Shown: positions 41,205 to 55,113, counted from the stretch's first letter. The stretch is DNA of 64,000 nt from Diphasiastrum complanatum (GCA_029204225.1 CM055108.1:23780749-23844748); one strand, 5' to 3'. A program made the numbers and translations. The notes: generated by a model not told the origin, from the letters alone.

Positions 41205-41870
41205 TGATGAGAAGAAATCGGTCAAAACTGATGAAAATCTCTCGAATAATGTGCGGAACAGTCGCAAAACTATCTTGAAACGAAACAAAACGACTCAAAC
41301 AAAATCAGTTCATGTGGAGTTTGGATATGATTGTTGGTCACTACCTGCTATATCATTCCTACAATCCTCTAGAATGTAGACAGACATTGTTGACCTACGT
41401 TATGAATTAATACAGCATTAAACAAGATTGAACCAGTGTGCGAAATCGAATAAACAAGTAACTGAGATACATGAATAGTAGCAGACAACAACTCATTCAA
41501 GATCAAACAAAATTCAAAATAATATGTGCATAATAGCTACTATATCATCTATTGATCCTCTTGATTTCGAGCACTATGTGATAGATCCACATAGTGCATT
41601 GGCGTGAGAGAAAATAATGTTCTCCCATGAATAGTGTCTCGCTTACTAGCAGACTTCTTGGATCTGTTGATCCTCTTACAAAATTGTCTCACGCACAGAT
41701 GGACATGTATTTTGTATTTTTCGTCTATCTGTATATGTTTTATGCATCAAGCAAAAAGTTTATATTTTGCAAGCTTTTTAATCAGACAAATCAAACAACT
41801 ATAACTAGTCATGGATTACAAGAGTGGTGGATTAGCCACATCCTAAAGGTCTTCTGCTGATGTCACCATA
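41205..41870 (-). repeat. 5' LTR of the 38815-41204 copia element
   Basis: It starts at the CA end of the LTR next to the primer site. The outer border is not certain and is placed near 41870 from composition only. No matching copy is seen to confirm it. Confidence 0.45.
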
Positions 41871-42019
41871 TCAGATCAAGGATTTGTACTTCATGGTACT
41901 CGGTTGATCTTCTTCATTTTTGCTTCGTGTCTTTTGTCAAATTGAGAGTTGAAAGCTAGCAAATCTTTGGTAATAGAAACGTTTTGTTTCTTCATATCAT
42001 TTGTTGCAATGATAAAAAA

Positions 42020-42976
42020 AACTTAACATAAATGCCATGAATATACCCAGTGAGAATACTACAGAGTTTGAAGCCTATAATGAACTTAGGCATGAATTCA
42101 ATGATGTTTTTTTAGACCTTCCTGTAGGTTTACCACCCAAAAGGACAATTGATCTTAAAATTGACCTTATACCTTATTCAATTCCGATTGCACAGCGTCC
42201 TTATCGGATGAGTGCATCAAAAGAGACTGAGGTAAGTAGGCATTTACATGATTACCTGAAGAAGGGTCCTTGGGCATCACCAGTGGTTCTGGTTGCCGAA
42301 AAGGATGGGACTATAAGGTTTTGTGTCGATTATAAGAAATTGAACAAGGTAACCGTTAAGAATAGATATCCGCTGCCATGGATGGATGACCTAATAGATT
42401 ATCTTGGTGGTGCTAAGTACTTTACCAAGATAGATCTAAGATCGGGATACCATCAGATACGCATTAGGACAACAGATATACCAAAAACGGGTTTTTGAAC
42501 TCGCTTTGGACACTACAAATTTTTGGTGTTGCCTTTTGGTGCATCGACAACTTTCCAACAGATGATGAACGATATGTTCAAGCCATATTTGGGAAGATTC
42601 GTAGTGGTATTCTTGGATGATATCCTATTGTTCAGTATGACTTTGGCGAAACATAAAGAGCATCTTAGGATTGTCTTGGACATCCTAAGAAGGGAAAAGA
42701 TCATATCCAGAGGGTTATTGAATGGCCTATTCTTACCACAATTTGAGAAATCAAGTCTTTCTTGGATTTGTAGGATTTTTCCATTGGCATATTCCCAAAT
42801 TTGCTCGATTGGCATTTCCTCTTACCCAAGCCTTGAAAGGCTATAAGAAGCTAAGCCAGAGGGCTAAGAGTCCACTAGTGGAGTGGATGGAGGATATGAA
42901 TAATTGTTTTGAGTTGCTTAAGAAAAGTGTCACTTTAACACCATGCGATCCTAGAGAGATACTGATATTTTTATAG
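42020..42976 (+). mobile_element. Ty3/gypsy reverse-transcriptase relic
   Basis: Plus-strand [102 protein letters not shown], then a connection region (FLGFVGFFHWHIPKFA, LAFPLTQALKGYKKLSQ). The RT differs from both the chromovirus at 1-2850 and the element at 60460-64000. No LTR, gag or integrase adjoins it. Broken. Confidence 0.82.
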
Positions 42977-43330
42977 AAAGAGATTGATGTTCTTCATAGA
43001 AAAATGATCAAAAATTTAAAGAACCTTCACTTTATCATCTACTTTTAGAACTAACTTTCACTGAGTTCTCTATAAGTAGATCTGTATCAGATGCCTCTCC
43101 AGTAGATCGAGCGAGGATTAATTTAAAATATTTTTTTATTTTTAGGATCTTTCTCAATTTTTTGGCTTGCTCATCAATCTCAAGTGATTATAAGCAAGAA
43201 ATCCACTCAAAATCATGAAATTCACCAAAAACTAATATAATCTTATCATGCAAAAACCACCATGTCTAAATGCAAGCTAACATTCATCCAAGCATCATAA
43301 ACATGTTGAAAATCAAAATAATGGCATTAC

Positions 43331-44052
43331 TCCTAGGCAATGGCACCAAAATTGTAGGGACTTTCATGTCCACCTTCAATCCTAAACCTAAGCACATGTG
43401 TAGCAATCAATCCTAAACCTAAGCACATGTGTAGCAATCAAGATATGAAGCATATTCTTACATGTCACACAGTAGTTCGTTCCCATGAGATCAATTCTTA
43501 GTTTCATTATCATAACCATGCTATGATTCCACAATTAACCCTAATCGCCATAATCAAGCTTACTTTTTTTTTTCTCTCTTTTCTCTCACAAAAAATAGCA
43601 AATCCAACAATTCACAAATCCAAACAACATCAAAATAGCATAGAAACATGAGACATGGAGAAAGACGAAGAGTAAGCACATTTAATTGCAAATTGGTAGA
43701 GATTCCACCTTCTTTGATTGAACATGAGAAATGAATTACAAAGTATCACTATATATAGTGGATTTTGGGCACTTGGCCTCAATGGCTATTAGCCAATTTC
43801 TACCTCCCTTTTTATTTGAATCTGAAAATGAGTGGGAACCCACTTTTCTTAATTAACTTGACTATGAGGCCTTGCGACATTTGATTCTCGCAAGTGGCCT
43901 AAAGTCCTTTCATTAACAACTATTGAATCAAATAACAATGTGATCATCAGGTTGGACTTATACACGCCGAGTGCCAAATCCCTCACACTTATTCACTATT
44001 GTAGATCTCTGATCTAGCTAGGTATATGGTGATATCCTGCAATACCCCAACA
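43331..44052 (-). mobile_element. gypsy LTR (700 bp) with Asp-type primer site
   Basis: The minus-strand LTR runs 44052 to 43353 (TGTTGGGGTATTGC ... GTCCCTACA). It is followed at 43348-43331 by a sequence matching TGGCGCCGTTGCCGGGGA at about 14 of 18 bases, the tRNA-Asp type primer site of Athila/Tat-like gypsy elements. It shares blocks with the LTRs at 49184-50082 and 59897 onward (GTATAAGTCCAAC, GGACTTTAGGCC). A 31-bp tandem pair lies at 43377-43438. About 350 bases of leader-like sequence follow to 42980. Confidence 0.7.
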
Positions 44053-44438
44053 ATAAGGTAGCTACAAACGAGCAATTATTTTGTGTTGTTGTTGATGAGC
44101 CTAGCAATGAAGTGTTGCATATCAGAATCCTGTTATACGGAACTCCAACATAGAACACATGTCAATGTAGAGTGAAAATGGGGATGAGTTACTCTCAATA
44201 TCATAGTCCAAGGTGGCGATAGTGGCAACAGGGTCATGTTTTAATGAAGTTACATGTTCCATTTGTATATAGATCCACTAATAAAACATCGGGTTTTACG
44301 TAAGAGAATTAGTATCTATGCTTTTCCTAGAGCATACAAAAAAAAAGTTTCATCATTGAGACCAAAAAGATTTCTCCAACAACATCACAACACAACATTT
44401 CATAGCATTCAAGTGTTGAGGTCAGTGTCGTGGGACCA

Positions 44439-45026
44439 TCACCAGTTTTGGTATAGCTCCACCATATCAACGTGTAGGGCGGAAGTGAGTGCAATGCGAT
44501 AATAGAGCCTTGCTACGTTGATGTGGTCGTCTTGCATTCGCAAGGGTTTATTGATATCAAGGGCGATTGGGGGTAACCCTTGATCCCAAAAACCTCTGAG
44601 TTCTGACAAAAATGCCACCAGGCCGCAATTATCCGCAAAATATTTGACGTCGCGATCAGGATTGCCATGGTGCTTCTGGTAGAATACTCGGTAGTTGGTG
44701 ATCATGTCTTCGGCTAAGTTGCCAGTATCTACGCCTGTGAGCTTAGGCCAAAAGATTCTGTTCTTGACCTTGGTGGCAGGAAACCGTTCTCGCCTCGCTA
44801 CTGGATAGCAATAAGGATTTGTGTGCATGTAGGAGGGAGCTTCGATATATCGTGCCATTGAGGTCTTACTTTGCAGGAAGAGCTGATGATGCCAGAGAGG
44901 TTGGGGATCTAGGAGTTTGACTGCTGCTTTATGTGTTTGACACTGGTCCAAATCTGGCAATATGCATCCACCTCGCTCTTTTGTTGTTGGAGAGGCGTGC
45001 AACTCTTTGCTTGGTTCTATGGGCAT
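44439..45026 (-). CDS. unidentified 195-residue frame in the gag-only gypsy element
   Basis: An open frame with ordinary protein composition: GGCILPDLDQCQTHKAAVKL, RYIEAPSYMHTNPYCYPVAR, RIFWPKLTGVDTGNLAEDMI, NYRVFYQKHHGNPDRDVKYF, FLSELRGFWDQGLPPIALDI. No retroelement domain is recognised: no protease DSG/DTG, no RT and no integrase signature. It lies downstream of gag where pol is expected. Related broken sequence continues to about 44090. Captured host sequence or an extra structural protein are the alternatives. Confidence 0.45.
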   Translation of the reverse strand: MPIEPSKELHASPTTKERGGCILPDLDQCQTHKAAVKLLDPQPLWHHQLFLQSKTSMARYIEAPSYMHTNPYCYPVARRERFPATKVKNRIFWPKLTGVDTGNLAEDMITNYRVFYQKHHGNPDRDVKYFADNCGLVAFLSELRGFWDQGLPPIALDINKPLRMQDDHINVARLYYRIALTSALHVDMVELYQNW

Positions 45027-45189
45027 GATTCTGTGCCGGATGGTTCGTGCTTCAGATGCAATCTTGTGTTGAATTTGTGGATCGGCTTCAGGAGAGAGAG
45101 GAGGCGAGGGGTTAGCTTCAACAATTCTTTGTGACTCGGGAGAAAATTGTCGTGGAATGAAGGGGGGTTAGTGGTGTCGAGAGGGTTAG

Positions 45190-45800
45190 AAGCGGTGGAA
45201 GGAAAAAGATAATGTTGGGAGCTGGTACCCCCAGAGCCTGACGGATTGGTTGGTGTTGAGCTCCTTGCCCCAAGGGTTGGCCTTGAAATGAGGAGCCTTG
45301 AGTTGCAGGAGGATGTTGTTGGAATCCTGCTCCATCTCCACCATCTGGTCCATTAAAGTGGTGCCTCGAATCATGGAATTGGGCATGCTCTGCATGAACC
45401 GACGGTGTCGACTGGACAGCGGCCTTAAAGCATTCTTCCAGGGTGGCTATGTGCTAGTTTAGAGCCTCGACGAAAACAATGTATGATTGTTATAATTTTG
45501 AGTGTTGTTTTGTCGTGGCTTTCAGCTTTTGGGCCAACGTTTGATAGGCCACCACTGGAATGGCAGTTCCCTTAGGAATAGCTAGTGGTGCGAAGTCGTT
45601 GAAGTCCACCAATTCCAACTATTCCTTCACAGTGGAACGTGCTGCTTGTGCATCTGCTACAGCCTCATCCTTTTCGGCTTTGAGGGTATCGATGGTTTGC
45701 TGCATGTTGGATACCTTCAGTTGGATCTGGTGCTGGAGGTGGAGTAGCATTTGCTGTTGTTGTTGATTGTAATTCGTGAGGTTCTGGATCTACAGCTGTT
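45190..45800 (-). pseudogene. Gln/Pro-rich coiled-coil region (fossil)
   Basis: The minus-strand translation has QQQQQMLLHLQHQIQLKVSN and QQTIDTLKAEKDEAVADAQA, a clear heptad-type coiled coil. Then come CFKAAVQSTPSVHAEHAQF and a Gly/Gln/Pro-rich part. It links the gag zinc-knuckle region to the unknown frame at 45026-44439 and suggests an assembly role. Inference only. Confidence 0.5.
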
Positions 45801-46036
45801 GTTGTTTGTTTTCCTCCTCCAGACTTGTTTTTTCTTTTTAAAGGTCCGCCATAGCACCATCATTGAATTTTTGCATAGTATATTGCCCCCCTAGGGTGTC
45901 GAATAGATTGTATTGGAGCTCACTCACCAACCATACCGCTTTTTGGGCTGCAAGGGGTAACTGCTTCCAAGGACCAATGTCAGAGAGGGTGCGTGTATAG
46001 TTAGGATATGGCATTGGGTTAAAGGTAGGAGCAGGA

Positions 46037-47930
46037 CTAGACGAAGGTGTATGAAAAGTAGGTGGAGGTGATTGTGGATTGAGGGGTACAAGAGATGGGG
46101 AGATACTGCATGGCGGAGCTATTTGGATTGGGTTGGTGGTGACGGTGGTTGATGGAACTATCTTTTGCTTGTGCTTTTTCCTCCTCTTGCGCCTTCTGTA
46201 CCCAATGGCGTATCTGCTGATACTGTCTTACTTCTTCCCTCACACTGGGATATGGTCCTACAACTGAGGGTTGATCATCGAATACTGATGGGGGTGGTGA
46301 GGGAGCCACTTCCTTCCGCTTTTGTGCTTGCATGACTGCTAGCACTGGGGCATGGAAGTGTTGTTTTTCTGGTGGCATCCCTCCTGGAACTACTGTAATG
46401 TGTATTGTGATTAGATTTAATGGTGCACTAGTTCTAGGTATTAATGGACAATTCTTGTAGCAGTGTCCATATCCACATTCTCGACAGAAGGATGTGTATT
46501 GTCCCTTGTAAGAACATTTTGCAATTCGATGGCCTTCGCCGCATCCGTAGCAGCCCTAGTTTCTGCCACCTTGAGGCCAAGGTTGAGCCACATAGGTCGC
46601 ATAATATTCGTTAACGATGGGGTTCACAAACATCTCGTCCGGCCCGTACCATTGTTGTTGCTCAGGTTGAGGTGTTGCTGTTACTTCTAGTTCCGCTGCT
46701 ACTAAATTCACATGAGCCACTTGGTTGTTAGCTGGCCCTGGTGGTGCAGTTAAGGCCATGCACTATTGATTGTTCGGTGCGCCATACCTCGGTGCCACAT
46801 TGGGTGCCCCTTGATGATAAAGATAGGAGGTCTGATAAGGACTCCTCTGATCTGGGGGTTAAATGGGCAAAATGTCGTCTTGTGCGATGATGCGTTGCAC
46901 AGATGATAGAATCTCTGAGTCAATCTCAAGTTTTGCTTTAAAATTGGACACTCATTGGCTGTATGGTTCTGAGTGCAAACTGAGCACCATACATTTTCTC
47001 GGCGGGGATACTACAGCTGGTTTTGTTCCGCTGGATTTGAAGTTGGTGCTACACCTCCTTGCAAGGCCTTCAATTTCTGATCGAACTGTGCCGTCAGTTG
47101 TTCCATCTGCTACTTGTGTAGCTTTGTCATTTGTTCCATCAACAGCTCAATGGATAGGTTAGAAGCATTGGATGATGATGCTACCGAAGGAGTCGGAGTG
47201 TGGGTGGTCGGAGAAGATTTCTCGTCTGAACCCTCATCTTCCTCCCTGATGTCGTCTTCCATTGTTTTCTACAATGTAGCGTGTTGCTCCCGTCGTTTAA
47301 GTTCTCGTCTGATACTATGTGGCAACCCCATGAGGAACCACATAATAACCGCATGATCGGGAGTTAGGGCTGCATTGCACTTGGATCTTAAATGTTTGAC
47401 CCATTCGATGTAATCCCTGACCCTTTCTCTTTTTTCCATCTTCACTTTGCTCAGCAGGAGAAACGGGTCTTCCAAGGATTTTCTTGGTTTAAAGCACGTG
47501 ATGCGAGCCGTTTTAACCGCTTTCCAAGTGGTTTTCTCTTCATCCGAAAGGTTGAAGAACCAATCTTGTGCCATTGCTACCAGAGACATCAGGAACAAAT
47601 TTCTTTGTCGGTGTTCGCTCGTTGTAGATTTCAGAGGCTTGCTCATAGATCTAGGGGAATCTGATAGGATCCGATGACCCATCATATTTAGGTATTTCCA
47701 TTCACAGTGCCCTCTAGACTGCTTGCAATGGTGCGATAGGTACGTGTTGACCCATTGGATCCATAGGTGCTGGTACTGGTTCTGCCTCAATTTGCGCAGC
47801 TACTACTCTGGGAAGGTTTGGTGCATGATTTGCTATCCTTCTTGTGATTGATTGCCCAAATCTCAGATTCATTCGGTGGTAGGGTCCATGGATGTTGAAT
47901 CTTGCTGGTACAGTGGAATGCAATCTGGAT
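46037..47930 (-). pseudogene. gypsy gag with zinc-binding region (fossil)
   Basis: The capsid-like part (47790-47269) has QDWFFNLSDEEKTTWKAVKT, KMEKRERVRDYIEWVKHLRS and LTPDHAVIMWFLMGLPHSIR. The zinc-binding segment CRECGYGHCYKNCP is near 46490-46447, followed by a basic, Pro-rich region (AVMQAQKRKEVAPSPPPS) and a Glu/Lys-rich helix (QIRHWVQKAQEEEKAQAKD). It is the same family as the gag at 60460-61900 and the relic at 13855-14070. Broken. Confidence 0.75.
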
Positions 47931-48059
47931 CTTAGGGAATCAAATCAATTTGATAGGCCAATAGTGTGATTTTAGGCCACTTACAATGGTTTTTTCTTGG
48001 TAACTTTTTTATCCTTGTTCTGATTGGCTTGAGATCTTCATAGTAGTTGGATCTGGTAC

Positions 48060-48930
48060 AAAGCTAACTATTGATCTGGTTTTCAAAGGTTACTCGTGCG
48101 AGAGTTGGCTATGCGAGGGTTTCTTCACTGTTTTGCAGTCAAAAAACTTGATTTTTCAACAATTACTGGGAAGTAACTCTTGCAGGGACAACAGTAGCTG
48201 TATATGGTATGGATCTAGCTCTGAAAATCTCTACGAAGGCTAACTCTCATAGGAAATAAGACTTTCACTGTCTGCGAGGGTCCAGAATCACTTTTTTGCT
48301 CTAATCTTTACCAATAATCTGTACTAACTCTCGCAGGCATCATCATTTATATAAAAAGACATTTTGAAGCCAATGGATTGGTCTACGAGAGTTACATCTG
48401 CAAGGATTTGATATATCTTCTGATTTTAGTGACTTTTAGGCATTCAAATCCAATTTTCTGCTCACTGGAATCAAACTAACTCTCGCAGACTCTTCTGATT
48501 TCTTGTCTCACTGAGATGGAACTTTAAAATTCTCTGCGAGGGTTCTTGGCCACTGAAACTAAATTTTTTTGTGTCTGTGAGGGTTTTGTTGGATTTTCCT
48601 ACCTTTTTCTCACTGGGAACCTTTGCAAGAGCACTTATACTGAGAACTAACTCTCGCAAGCTTCTTCGTGCCCTGGTCTCATAGAGATGGAACTTCAGAG
48701 AGCTCTGCGAGAGTTCTTATGATGATCTGAATTTTTTTTTGGCTTCTTACAAGGGTTTTTTGAAATTTTTATGGTTTTTCTTTGATTTTTCAAGATCTGC
48801 TTGGAACTAACTCTTGCAGGCTTCTATGCAGGTCTGGGATAGTACTCTGGAGCTGCTGCCAGTCATGCGAGGGTTGGTTTCCACTGGTTTTGGAGAAAGC
48901 AAAACCTGTGAGAATTTTGCCTCTTTTCCC
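48060..48930 (-). repeat. dispersed inverted motif array in the leader
   Basis: At least ten copies of a CTCGCAG/CTGCGAG-type motif occur in both orientations: AACTCTCGCAGGC (about 48326), AACTCTCGCAGAC (about 48478), CTCTGCGAGGGTTC (about 48531), AACTCTCGCAAGC (about 48648), CTCTGCGAGAGTTC (about 48701), AACTCTTGCAGGC (about 48808), ATGCGAGGGTTGG (about 48865). Spacing varies, so this is not a simple tandem repeat. Opposite-facing copies can pair. Confidence 0.6.
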
Positions 48931-49164
48931 TCCAAAATGCAGATTTGGCTATTTTTTTTGGTTTTCCAAGGTTTTTGGCTGGATGTCAAGCCCTTAGAGG
49001 CTGTTTAGGGCCTCCTCTACCCTCTCACACCTCCTTCGCTAGCTGTGAACAATCCAAGCACAAGAAAATACAGAAAACAAGCTAACTCTATCCAAAATCC
49101 ACCTAAAACCACTCTAAAAGCAAAAACAACAAAAAATGAAACTAAACCAGTTAGTGAAAGCCTA

Positions 49165-49182
49165 TCCCTGACAATGGCACAA
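49165..49182 (-). other. gypsy primer-binding site, Asp type
   Basis: The plus-strand text TCCCTGACAATGGCACAA aligns with the primer site next to the LTR at 43353 (TCCTAGGCAATGGCACCA) and with the complement of the Asp-type site. Confidence 0.55.
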
Positions 49183-49183
49183 C

Positions 49184-50082
<899 letters not shown>

Positions 50083-50104
50083 AGCATTGAAAACCACCCT
50101 TAAA

Positions 50105-50563
50105 AGGCCAAAAAGATAAAAAAAAAAAAAAGTTTCATTTTAGAAAAAGCATCAAGTCAACCAGTCACAAAAAAAAAAAAAAAAAAAAAAACATCACAAA
50201 TATAGTATTGTGCTAGGGAACACTGAAAGTCCAAGAATGGAATTGACATCTTTCTCAAAAGCAGGTTCCTCAAAAAATGTGAAGGATGTTGACTTCTACA
50301 AAACTAACTCTGGTTTTTATATGTAGGAGAATTTAGTTTTATAGATATCGCTAGACTGTTATAAACCTCAAGTGTTTATAGTATGTAAAATTCCTTTGTC
50401 TCATCAATAGAATAATCTCTGAAATCTTAAAAAAAAATTGTATATTGTTATGTAGCATTCAAACATTTAAGGGAGTCAAGACTAGAGGGATAGAATGATA
50501 TTAGGAAATTTTTTTAGAATTTTGACATTATAGAACTACATTAAGATTTACAGCCAAGGTAAT
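50105..50563. repeat. 450-bp direct repeat, copy 1
   Basis: It shares long blocks with 51508-51950: AAAAAGCATCAAGTCAACCA, GAAAGTCCAAGAATGGAATT, TGTGAAGGATGTTGACTTCT and ACTACATTAAGATTTA. Poly-A runs differ. Not identified as a known element. Confidence 0.8.
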
Positions 50564-51403
<840 letters not shown>

Positions 51404-51507
51404 GTGTGACTAGCATATTGAGGTTATGAATATCAATCTAGGGGCTTGAATTAGCAATTTACTTTGGGCCTCTTAAAAAAACAATCTCTAAAGTGAAAGG
51501 CATGAAA

Positions 51508-51950
51508 AGGCAAAAAAAGGCAAAAAGAAAATAATCTCATTTTAGAAAAAGCATCAAGTCAACCAGTCTTAAGAAAAAAAACATCGTGAGCGTTGATGGA
51601 ATGGCAATGTATGGTATTGTGCTACTGAAAGTCCAAGAATGGAATTGGCATCTTCTCAAAAGCAAGTTCTTTAAAAAATGTGAAGGATGTTGACTTCTAC
51701 AAAACCAACACTTGTTTCTATAAATAGGAAAATTTAGCTCTATAGAGGTGTTAGATTATTTGAAACCTCAACTTTTATATTATGTACAATTCATTTTGTC
51801 TTATCAATTGAATAATCTCTGAAACCTTAAAAAAATTGGATATTATTATGTAGGCATTCAAACATATAAGGGAGTCAAGAATAGAGGGAAAGAATGATAT
51901 TAAGAAAATTTTGATATTATAGAACTACATTAAGATTTATAGCCAAGGTC
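51508..51950. repeat. 450-bp direct repeat, copy 2
   Basis: Same orientation as copy 1, with about 950 bases between them. The end is followed by a local duplication (51951-52110) of its last part, in which GGGAGTCAAG/AGAGGGAAAGAATGAT is repeated three times in all. Confidence 0.8.
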
Positions 51951-52110
51951 TTATCAATTGAATAACCTTAAAAAAATTGGATATTATTATGTAGGCATTC
52001 AAACATATAAGGGAGTCAAGCATAGAGGGAAAGAATGATATTAAGAGTCAAGAATAGAGGGAAAGAATGATATTAAGAAAATTTTGACATTATATAGATC
52101 TATATTAAGA

Positions 52111-52741
52111 TTCACATTGGCAAGCATGAGCAACATTTCATCGAAATAAACAACATGGAGGAACCAATGAAAAATGAAACTACATTTGCCAATTGTTTCA
52201 GTGGTTCTACCACAGAGTTCAGATTCGACATATAACAAAGTCCACACAATACAACAAGGGGAGCCCGAGGGTAGGCATGGGTTCAAAAGGGCATAAATCG
52301 CATGTTTGAGGGCTTTACTTGATGCAAACATCAATGGCTTTAGTTTATTTTTATTGCTTGTACATTTACATGCGTAATGCTTTGATGAGCATGCTATTAT
52401 GAGCATAATGTTATCCTCGAGCTTGCTCCAATGAGAGATGGAGGTGTTTATCGAGGGTGGGGGTAGGTAGCGCTCTAAGATTCTTCCCTATCATGAAATA
52501 ATTATCTTTTAACATCCTAAAAGATTCTATTGATGGCTATCAATTTGCACAACCGTATGTATCACATCCATATGATGTTGAAGGTTGTGTGATTGTGAAT
52601 ATCGTTGTCTCAAAGAATGAGGACTCATTAATCTCTTTGTTAAAACCAAAACTCTAATCTCATAGACACAATGTTTATCGACAAAATCTACTATTCAAAG
52701 ACTGCAAATTGCAAGTGTGTTGAGCTGTAAGATATGAAAAG
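52111..52741. other. non-coding gap
   Basis: No gene is recognised. An open frame on the minus strand at about 52041-52406 has no motif. Confidence 0.3.
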
Positions 52742-53172
52742 CCACAATTTTGAGAACCCCATAACCCTAAAAAACATATAAAAACCACAATATTGAGAAA
52801 CTGATAACCCTCAAGAACATGTAAAACCCACAATATTGAGAAAACCCATAACCCTCAAGAACATGTAAAACCCACAATTTTGAGAAACCCCATAACCCTC
52901 AAGAACATGTAAAAACCACAATATTGAGAAACCCATAACCGTAAAAAAACATGTAAAAACCACAATTTTGAGAAACCTATCACCCTCAAGAACATGTAAA
53001 ACCCACAATTTTGAGAACCCCATAAACCCTCAAGAACATGTAAAAACCACAAATTTGAGAAACCCATCACCCTAAGAAATATGTAAAAACCACAATTTGG
53101 AGAAACCGATAACCCTTAAGAACATGTAAAACCCACAATTTTGAGAATCCAATAACCCTCAAAAACAGGTAA
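52742..53172. repeat. 43-44 bp minisatellite, about ten copies
   Basis: The unit starts CCACAATTTTGAGAAACCC, continues with ATAACCCTCAAGAACATGTA and ends in AAAACC. Copies differ at a few positions and by single-base length changes. The unit length is not always a multiple of three, so the Phe- and Leu-rich minus-strand frames over it are not a protein. Confidence 0.92.
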
Positions 53173-55053
53173 AATTCTAGAAAATATGTAGAGCAATGTC
53201 AGGTATAAACTATAGCTTTTGTAAGTGTAATATATATAGTCAGAGTCATGGATTCCACTGTCCCAGTTTGACTCTGTGGCTGTTTCGTTTTTAATCATAT
53301 GAGTTAAAAGTCCATCACACTACTTCTTCTGCTTCTGCTTCTATATCTAGAATCTAGATTCTAAAGTTTAAAGTGGCAATTCTCCATCACAGAAACTGTA
53401 TAGTATAATAAATCAAAAAGAAAACAGAAAGCGGCACGACTGAGCAGTGAGAAGTCGGCAAGCGGCCATTGTCAACAAAAAGCCTCCACGCACATCCATA
53501 CTAGTAGTACATGCTACATTATACGTTGCTTCTTTTCTCACGATATCTCTTTTGCACTGTCTCTGATCGAGTCTCTCTCGTCCTTTTTATATTTTTAAAT
53601 TTTGTGACCTTTCCGTGTACAGACGTACTGACACACGCCATGCACCCAAACAGATCCAGAATATATTTTCTCGTCTTCATGCAATCATTCACTACCGTTC
53701 TACCATCACGATCCCTGCTGAATATGTCGCTATCAAATCAAACTGTATATATATAATATATATATTCACTTAATAATCAGTTAACACGTTGTAGTAAAAC
53801 AAGCCAAGGTAAATACTGGTACTAAATGTTGTTTGTAGGTTGGGGGAAGAATCCCCGTGATGGTAGTTGAGTGTATCATCATTAAATTATTTCTGTGCCT
53901 CCATGTCTAGGCTCTAGCTGCTGGTCGAGACTCAAGAGTTTCAAAAGAAGAATAGAAAGAAGAGAAAAAAAGCAGATTGCTGAAGAAACGTGTTGGGTTG
54001 CTAGTTCAGAAAGGTGTCCTATCAAGAGGTGGCAAATGGGTTGTGCACCAAAGTGTGAAGGCGACACGTATTCCATTCTGATCGTCATATTTTAAGTTTC
54101 TGCATAACCAAAGATGCCTCTGAATTGTACAGTATTGCATCTCATAATAGATTACAGGATTCAATTTTTTTTTCATTTTGGGTTTGCAGCAGAAGCGGTG
54201 TGATTTTTGACTTTTGTTGAAAGATCTTGTTCCTCAAATCTTAAACCCCTGAGTTTGAGCAGGAAAATGCAATTTTTTAAAAGAATTCTAGCTTGCAATC
54301 ATCTCATTTTTTGTTTAATAAGTCTTTAAACTTATTAAGCATACATTTGTACCCCAAAGATGAAGATTGTTGTGAATCATGATCTTTTGAAGATCACCTT
54401 GACTTATTATTTTGGAATATCTTATCTCTAATCTTAAATGGGGACCTGAGCCTTATTCTAATGTGGAGGAGCATGCTTTATTGTGCAAGATACGTTATCA
54501 TGCAATATTTTAAGCATTTTGGATCTTTGGATGAGGCTAAGCATTGCAACCTTAGCCCCCAATCTTGAATACACTATTCCTACTATCTTTCATATCAATA
54601 TTTCTTGCAAAAAAGGGTGGTTTGTGTTGATAAAAATAGCATTGTAACTTACTTGAGAGAAAAAAAAAAAAAGAATTGCAAGTGAGGCCTTGAAGACTTC
54701 ACAAAAAGTTTTTTTTGCCAGGATACAATTGGGTAAGCCATCAATCATCACATATGGTCCCCACCAAATGTATGCCAAAGTCATATTGACTTTTAAAAGG
54801 CAAAATGTCATGTACATATCAATTGAAATTGGAAGACATTTTGAAAAGTTGCCCTTTTATTTGAAATGTTACTTTGAGACGTCTCAATTTAAATGAGAGC
54901 CAAAGCTTAAAATTTTAATTGTATTATGCAATTGGAATAGGTCAAAACATTGGTATTTGTTTTCTTTTTTAAGGGAACCACAAATTTTAAATTTAAAAAC
55001 TGAAAAAAAAACCGCTTAATGTGAAAGGTATACACCTCAAATTCCAAGCCTTC
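53173..55053. other. non-coding stretch
   Basis: About 1.9 kb without a recognisable gene. An AT palindrome (TATATATAATATATATA) lies at 53746-53763. A 66-codon frame at 53895 is basic (FKRRIERREKKQIAEE) but has no family match in memory. Confidence 0.35.
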
Positions 55054-55113
55054 GTTGGGAACCACTCTTGACTTGGGCTAACTAGATTAGCCTAGTCAAC
55101 CGTGGTTCCCAAC
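55054..55113. other. 60-base hairpin
   Basis: Outer arms GTTGGGAACCAC and GTGGTTCCCAAC are perfect. An inner pair, GGCTAA and TTAGCC, lies in the loop region. It may be the remains of a small foldback element. Confidence 0.6.

Noticed and set aside
52742-53172. Array considered as CRISPR-like or as a repeat protein
   Set aside because: Units abut without unique spacers, the host is a plant, and the unit length does not keep a reading frame. It is a minisatellite.
52742-53172. Telomere-like AACCCT strings
   Set aside because: They occur once per 43-44 bp unit and not as tandem heptamers, so this is not an interstitial telomere.
53895-54095. Basic 66-codon frame as a small gene
   Set aside because: Too short and without family, promoter or splice support.
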